Below, piece by piece: positions 59,649 to 64,000 of a DNA stretch of 64,000 bases. Within the stretch, counting starts at the first letter, position 1. Each line of letters starts with the position of its first letter. The DNA comes from Nakazawaea peltata. Its lineage: Eukaryota; Ascomycota; Pichiomycetes; Alaninales; Pachysolenaceae. The position numbers and the translations under genes are program-made. A model generated the notes under the pieces. The model was not told the origin of the DNA. It worked only from the letters and a program-made list of their open reading frames with translations, and did not search any database. The stretch is taken from NCBI GenBank assembly GCA_001599355.1, contig BCGQ01000002.1, positions 943,554 to 1,007,553 of the forward strand, written 5' to 3'.

Positions 59649-60725
59649 CTATTTATAAACGATCGAAAGAGCATTTTCAAGCTTCTCAATATCAATTGAT
59701 CCCCCATATAATTGCTTAACAAATTCAACCATCTGTTTCTGTCCAAACTCAGCTCTAGTACGTCTACCTATGCTATACTGTACATGCTCATCGACATCCC
59801 TTGATCGCAGCAGTTGTACCCGACGTCTCTTATTTTGTTGTGTAGTCTCCAGAGTACTGACTCTATTCTCGATTAAATATTCATCCCGAATAGCTTTCTT
59901 GATCAAAATCTCAAATAATGCCAGGTTGATCCCAAACTTGGTCACTATTGTTTTCAATTCCTGTTTTGCAATATTATTTTTATTCAACAAAGTAGAACAG
60001 ATAAACAAGGTCAAACAACCCATATGATCTTCAGTATCCCATCCGTCATCATTCAGTTGCTTCAAAAAATAGTCACCAATCACATCAGAGTATTTGCTAT
60101 CAAGCTTTGATCGAAGCATGTAAGAATACAGCAATGTTTGGATCAGTTTTTCTACATCCGCGGTCCCTTGCCCCGGGTCCCCGCTTGATTCTGTACCTGC
60201 TTCAGTTTCTCGTGCGCCGAGGGCCGCCTTTCTCGATCCTGCTGTGGTTGCTTGATCTGTGGTTGTCAATGGCAATGGTACCAATTCGTATCCAAGCATA
60301 TTAAGATATTGTTCACTATATTTGTAGACATGAGCAAATTTGAGTTCCTTCTGACTTTCTAAAATATATTTGTTGATAAAGCTCTTTGTCACGTTTTGGT
60401 TTTTAAGCTGTTGTACTAATGCACCTCTAGCTAATCTTATACCAGCTTCTTTCAGCAGGGCTCTTTTTTCAGGAGGAAGTGAATTCAGGAATAAATAGTT
60501 ATTAAGAATTGCTTGGTTTGTTGTTCCATTATGAGAATGAGATTCCTCATCACTACCATCTTCATCTGCATCTTCCACTGGAGTACTCACCACACCAGGT
60601 TCACCTCCTTCCTCTTCACTGTCGTCATCTTTCTCTTGATCTCTGGCATCTTCCCTGTCATCATCTCTTACCTCTTCCCTCTCCCTCTCTTCAATCTCAT
60701 TCCGTCTCCTCAACCGTCTTACCAT
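59649..60725 (-). CDS. NSE3: SMC5-6 complex subunit Nse3 (MAGE domain)
   Basis: This 358-residue protein has an acidic/basic disordered N-terminus (~70 residues with Arg/Glu/Asp repeats) and a MAGE homology domain (~195-350). The conserved heart is LLYSYMLRSKLDSKYSDVIGDYF, DDGWDTEDHMGCLTLFICSTLLNKNNIAKQ and the C-terminal EFGQKQMVEFVKQLYG. Nse3 binds Nse1/Nse4 and DNA in the SMC5-6 repair complex. It is similar in layout to S. cerevisiae Nse3 (303), with a longer tail at the front. It diverges from MCH1. Confidence 0.88.
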   Translation of the reverse strand: MVRRLRRRNEIEEREREEVRDDDREDARDQEKDDDSEEEGGEPGVVSTPVEDADEDGSDEESHSHNGTTNQAILNNYLFLNSLPPEKRALLKEAGIRLARGALVQQLKNQNVTKSFINKYILESQKELKFAHVYKYSEQYLNMLGYELVPLPLTTTDQATTAGSRKAALGARETEAGTESSGDPGQGTADVEKLIQTLLYSYMLRSKLDSKYSDVIGDYFLKQLNDDGWDTEDHMGCLTLFICSTLLNKNNIAKQELKTIVTKFGINLALFEILIKKAIRDEYLIENRVSTLETTQQNKRRRVQLLRSRDVDEHVQYSIGRRTRAEFGQKQMVEFVKQLYGGSIDIEKLENALSIVYK

Positions 60726-61075
60726 CCTATCGTCTACTTCCCTTCAATTTCGTCTCCATATAAAACCCCAACCTTAATAGGAACGCATAAAAACTGTTTG
60801 CACGCGCACGCCCACACACCGCGCACTCGACCCGATCCATAGCATTTTACAACTCGTCCGAGTCGCATCTCTCATAATATGCTCACCACCATCTCGCTGC
60901 TCCGTTATGAAGCCTCGCTGCTCCCGCGCTCAGCCCTGCCGCGGACTCTTTGCTCGGAGACTCCCGTTTCTTATCGCCAGAAATTAAGGTTTACGATAAG
61001 CACATTTCACTTATATATGTTTTAACTATTGTCTAATTTGACGGCTGACCTGACAAAATCAACACTCAACGGATT
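60726..61075. promoter_or_regulatory. NSE3/MCH1 divergent promoter
   Basis: These 350 bases have no gene. They contain an alternating CACGCGCACGCCCACAC run (~60800-60825), a TTTACGAT (complement of ATCGTAAA) at 60990-60997 and a TATATATG near 61012. Confidence 0.5.
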
Positions 61076-63028
61076 ATGGAGAAGATACCAGACCGTCGTT
61101 ACCTTACTCTTATCTTCTCGGCAGTGGCTGCCATGGCTGCTGGTACGCCTTATTTGTATGGAGTCTTTTCACCTCAATTGATCACTAGGTGTCAAATCTC
61201 TGCTGAGAGTGCTGCGACTGTATCATTTGCCTCCAATTTGGGGACTGCTTTGGGTGGATTCCCGGCTGGGATGTTAATCGATAAGAAAGGTGTTCGCTTT
61301 GCCGTCGTGTTGGGTGCCGTTTGTATCATGAGCGGATATGGATCTCTTTATTTCTGCTATAAGTACGCTGTATCCAGTTTATTCTTGCTCTCTATCAGCA
61401 TTCTGTTCGTCGGTTTCGGCTCGATTATGTCATATTTCAGTACATTGAAGGTGTGTACATCCAATTTCCCAAAGAATAAAGGAACATGTGGTGCCTTTTC
61501 GGTCTCCAGCTTTGGTCTTAGTGCCTTGATCTTCAGTACCATCTCACTGTGTTTCTTCAGTGATAATACTGGGGGCTTACTCGGCTTCCTTTCGTTGTGC
61601 TGTGGGTCCGTCATCATGTTCTGTTCATTATTCATCAGACTCTATACTGATGAGGAGATCGAAGTATTGGATAACCAATATTATGACACTATTCCTGACC
61701 CTGAAGCTGTCGCCGATGATGACGAACCAACTTCTAATGAAACTGCAATGGTAGTAGAATCTTCTAAACCTAAGGACATCAAATCAAACAGGCTCAATCC
61801 ATTCATAAGTGCTCATAGAGGATCATTTGCCCAGATAAATCTCTCAGAGTCATCCGGTTCATTGTTTTCATACGCTTCATCGTTAATGTCGAGATCATCA
61901 AGTTTTGTATCTGGTCGTACATACTCCAATACCTCTGAATCTCTGGCATCATCAGCTTCTGGTTCCACCAACACTTCTGAACCTAACATTGTGGCCATTT
62001 CAAATAAACTGATGCTGCTGAAACTTTCAAGATCAAACTCTATGATGAATAACACATATTTCAACTCATCCCCAACTTCTTCTTCCAGACTTTCAGGATC
62101 TCCTAACACTGGAGCATTATTTAGTATCACACCACCAAGTGATTCTCGTTTGGGTCCTTCCAGATTAACTCAGGAAGTACCAAGAGCTTCATTTTCCACC
62201 GAGGATTTCACTCCGCCATCACTGACCCAAACTCAATCGCAGCCTCAAATTGCTATCCAACCCCCAAAATCTTCCTCCTTCTCCTACAATGCTACACCTA
62301 CAGAATCCACACTGTTATTGCCTAAACCTCTGAAGAAGACGAAACATCACACCCCATTACAACATGCCAAGAACCTCATCACCGACCGGTCATTCTTATT
62401 ACACTACCTCAACTTGAGTTTATTAGCTTCTATTGGTCAATTATACATCTTTTCTGTGGGATTCATCGTCCGTGCTTTATACGACAGTGAGACCGACCGT
62501 GACCAATTGACCACGACAGCTGAGCTGTACCAAGCATTGCAAGTGTCAGTCCTCCTGTTCGGTTCCTTCGCTGGAAGATTGATCTCCGGGCCCCTGTCGG
62601 ATATCCTCCATAAGAATTTCAAACTCCAACGGTTAGGCCTCATTTTGGTCTCCATTGCTCTCACGACTGCTGGCCAGGTCTCTACTTTAGCAATTGGAAG
62701 TGTCAACTACATTGTGATCTCGTCGATCTTGATCGGATTCGGCTACGGCTCCATCTACGGAATCTACCCTCTGATTATTGCCGACCAATATGGATCCAAA
62801 GGCTTCTCAACGTCATGGGGGTTGATTTGTACCGGGCCTTTGTTCGGATTGTACTTCTTGACCAAGGTTTTCGGACAGAACGTGGACCGGATGAGTGAAT
62901 TCATAGGTGACAAGTATATGTGCATTGCCGGGAAGAGTTGTTACGATGAGATTTTCCGTATCAATATCGGACTTGGGGTTTTCATAGGTCTCCTTACGAT
63001 GGGACTCATTTATACAAACCGTAAATAA
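61076..63028 (+). CDS. MCH1: MFS monocarboxylate-type transporter (Mch1-like)
   Basis: This 650-residue major-facilitator protein has the two six-helix halves separated by a very long cytosolic loop (~205-440) rich in Ser/Thr/Asn. The N-half motif GTPYLYGVFSPQL and the loop GMLIDKKGVRFAV are typical of Mch1/Nfd4-family transporters, as is the C-half GFGYGSIYGIYPLIIADQYG. Mch1 is a vacuolar or plasma-membrane protein of unclear substrate; it does not carry monocarboxylates in S. cerevisiae. Its length exceeds yeast Mch1 (486), all in the central loop. It converges on the OST3/6 gene, 36 bases away. Confidence 0.88.
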   Translation: MEKIPDRRYLTLIFSAVAAMAAGTPYLYGVFSPQLITRCQISAESAATVSFASNLGTALGGFPAGMLIDKKGVRFAVVLGAVCIMSGYGSLYFCYKYAVSSLFLLSISILFVGFGSIMSYFSTLKVCTSNFPKNKGTCGAFSVSSFGLSALIFSTISLCFFSDNTGGLLGFLSLCCGSVIMFCSLFIRLYTDEEIEVLDNQYYDTIPDPEAVADDDEPTSNETAMVVESSKPKDIKSNRLNPFISAHRGSFAQINLSESSGSLFSYASSLMSRSSSFVSGRTYSNTSESLASSASGSTNTSEPNIVAISNKLMLLKLSRSNSMMNNTYFNSSPTSSSRLSGSPNTGALFSITPPSDSRLGPSRLTQEVPRASFSTEDFTPPSLTQTQSQPQIAIQPPKSSSFSYNATPTESTLLLPKPLKKTKHHTPLQHAKNLITDRSFLLHYLNLSLLASIGQLYIFSVGFIVRALYDSETDRDQLTTTAELYQALQVSVLLFGSFAGRLISGPLSDILHKNFKLQRLGLILVSIALTTAGQVSTLAIGSVNYIVISSILIGFGYGSIYGIYPLIIADQYGSKGFSTSWGLICTGPLFGLYFLTKVFGQNVDRMSEFIGDKYMCIAGKSCYDEIFRINIGLGVFIGLLTMGLIYTNRK

Positions 63029-63064
63029 TAGAGAACATAATATTTATTGAATGGATGTGTAGAT

Positions 63065-64000
63065 CTAGAGAAGAGTAGTGAGATAAAATGGATATCCGTC
63101 GTTTTTGATATGGTAGAAAGCAATGATCAGACTGTATAATACAAATATAGCAGCATTGACGATGATCACGCTTACAAATTTGGTCTTTGGATCATCAAAT
63201 TTGCTAACTTTTGCAAGCAAAAACCACATGGCGACAAATAATCCAAAGTAAACCAGAGAAACCAAATGAGTCTCGGCACCTAATTGCTGTTGATGACCGG
63301 CAATGAAGTAATGCATTTGACCATTGGACTCTCTTGAATATGGAGTCTTTCTGATTTGGTTGAACATGATCCCAGCACAGAAGGAGAAAATAGTGAATAA
63401 AGCTAAGAAAGCATAGATAAATGTGGACTTGAATACCTTGTCAAATTTGGTGTAACATTTGTAAATAGTCACCACCAGCAAAGCCAAGAATGCGAATCTT
63501 TGGAAAATCTTCGAGTAATCGGTCGGTTCTCTCAATACAAACATATTAGGTGTAGCTGTCTTGATCTGAGAGAGGACAAATTGAGCTAAACTGGCATGAT
63601 GTTCTCCATTCATTAAAGTGTATTCCTCATATTTGGCGACATTCAGCTTGGATTTGGTCTTAGTTGGCGCATACAACAACACCTTAGGTACCGATTGTAA
63701 AGATAAGTCTTGGAAATACTGCTTATTGTCCCCAAAATCGGCAATTGCATACAAAATGTTAGGTGGTTTCTGGTCATCTTCGTCGGTAGAAGCCGGAATA
63801 AGAGTGCCACCGACATTCTCCGCATAAGAACTGGCAAATGTGGTGAAATGAGGGTAGAATTCAGTACATAAAGAGCATGCAATTCTCGATGAACTGGCCG
63901 TCAAGTACACAAGAACGTAATAATCTTCACGGTTCAGAAGGAACTGTTCATAATTTCTGTCGGTGATCTTCAAGATATTGTTGGAATTCACTTGTTTGGC
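63065..64000 (-). CDS. OST3: Oligosaccharyltransferase Ost3/Ost6 subunit, 5' end beyond the window
   Basis: The C-terminal 311 codons of this minus-strand gene lie in the window; the frame runs off the right edge, and no ATG is seen, so the signal peptide is missing. The visible part has the luminal thioredoxin-like fold with the redox CxxC motif (IACSLCTEFYPHF), then four membrane helices (FAFLALLVVTIYKCY; FIYAFLALFTIFSFCAGIMFNQI; LVSLVYFGLFVAMWFLLA; VIIVNAAIFVLYSLII). That architecture is the Ost3/Ost6 (TUSC3/MAGT1) subunit. Ost3 versus Ost6 cannot be settled here. Confidence 0.88.
   Translation of the reverse strand, partial: AKQVNSNNILKITDRNYEQFLLNREDYYVLVYLTASSSRIACSLCTEFYPHFTTFASSYAENVGGTLIPASTDEDDQKPPNILYAIADFGDNKQYFQDLSLQSVPKVLLYAPTKTKSKLNVAKYEEYTLMNGEHHASLAQFVLSQIKTATPNMFVLREPTDYSKIFQRFAFLALLVVTIYKCYTKFDKVFKSTFIYAFLALFTIFSFCAGIMFNQIRKTPYSRESNGQMHYFIAGHQQQLGAETHLVSLVYFGLFVAMWFLLAKVSKFDDPKTKFVSVIIVNAAIFVLYSLIIAFYHIKNDGYPFYLTTLL

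Noticed and set aside
1-64000. CTG read as serine (CUG-Ser1/Ser2 yeasts)
   Set aside because: Several CTG columns (J-domain KLA, EAF and [26 protein letters not shown]) are alanine in remembered orthologues and rarely serine. A few CTGs sit at variable columns that include Ser, but the invariant columns decide for Ala.
1-64000. Transposons, LTR elements, viral relics, CRISPR arrays
   Set aside because: No reverse transcriptase, integrase, transposase or capsid-like frames, no long terminal repeats and no regularly spaced repeat-spacer arrays were seen.

Overview
This is an ordinary, gene-dense nuclear segment of a budding yeast (Saccharomycotina). It carries about 31 protein genes, mostly single-exon. 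Four have one short 5'-proximal intron each, with GTAAGT or GTGAGT donors and perfect TACTAAC branch sites. I see no rRNA, tRNA, transposon, viral relic or CRISPR array.

The most important observation concerns the genetic code. CTG codons repeatedly fall where the protein family has an invariant or near-invariant alanine: the J-domain KLA..HPD, EAF and RAF positions, the eIF2B-delta GAHA and GTAQLAL positions, the Pil1 VAEAQLSN position, the Pol delta [11 protein letters not shown] and GSAPS positions, and the Uap1 AGQ position. Invariant leucines use TTG, TTA, CTT or CTC. The organism is therefore almost certainly a CUG-Ala yeast (the Pachysolen / Nakazawaea / Peterozyma group). Every protein here should be read with CTG = Ala, not Leu and not Ser.

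Layout: 1-5 kb, a sulfite efflux pump (SSU1) behind a cluster of TGTGGC boxes, a putative mitochondrial protein and GCD2. 5-12 kb, RTS1, spliced SYM1 and a PIL1/LSP1 eisosome gene. 12-19.5 kb, a spliced unknown gene head-to-head with the PX-domain gene LEC1, an aldo-keto reductase tail-to-tail with the RING/PHD ligase ASR1, and RDS3. 20-29.5 kb, an Arf GEF (YEL1-like) and a tandem array of three GRE2-like reductases. 29.7-39.5 kb, a Gpb1/2-like kelch protein, spliced SDH3, a secreted orphan, SYN8, UAP1/QRI1 and an ER J-protein. 39.5-50 kb, POL3 divergent from AIM24, a spliced Zn2Cys6 factor, and IPK1 overlapping HTD2. 50-64 kb, TRM5, a bacterial-style gamma-glutamyltransferase, GPI11, OMS1, NCP1, NSE3, MCH1 and a 5'-truncated OST3/OST6 at the window edge.

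The genes do not form one pathway. Regulatory logic is visible in a few promoters: candidate Met31/32 sites at the sulfite pump, two sterol-element cores upstream of the P450 reductase, a MluI cell-cycle box at the replicative polymerase, and RRPE/PAC-like elements at TRM5. Start codons were chosen as the first in-frame ATG. Family assignments come from recognised motifs and remembered homologues, not from database searches.
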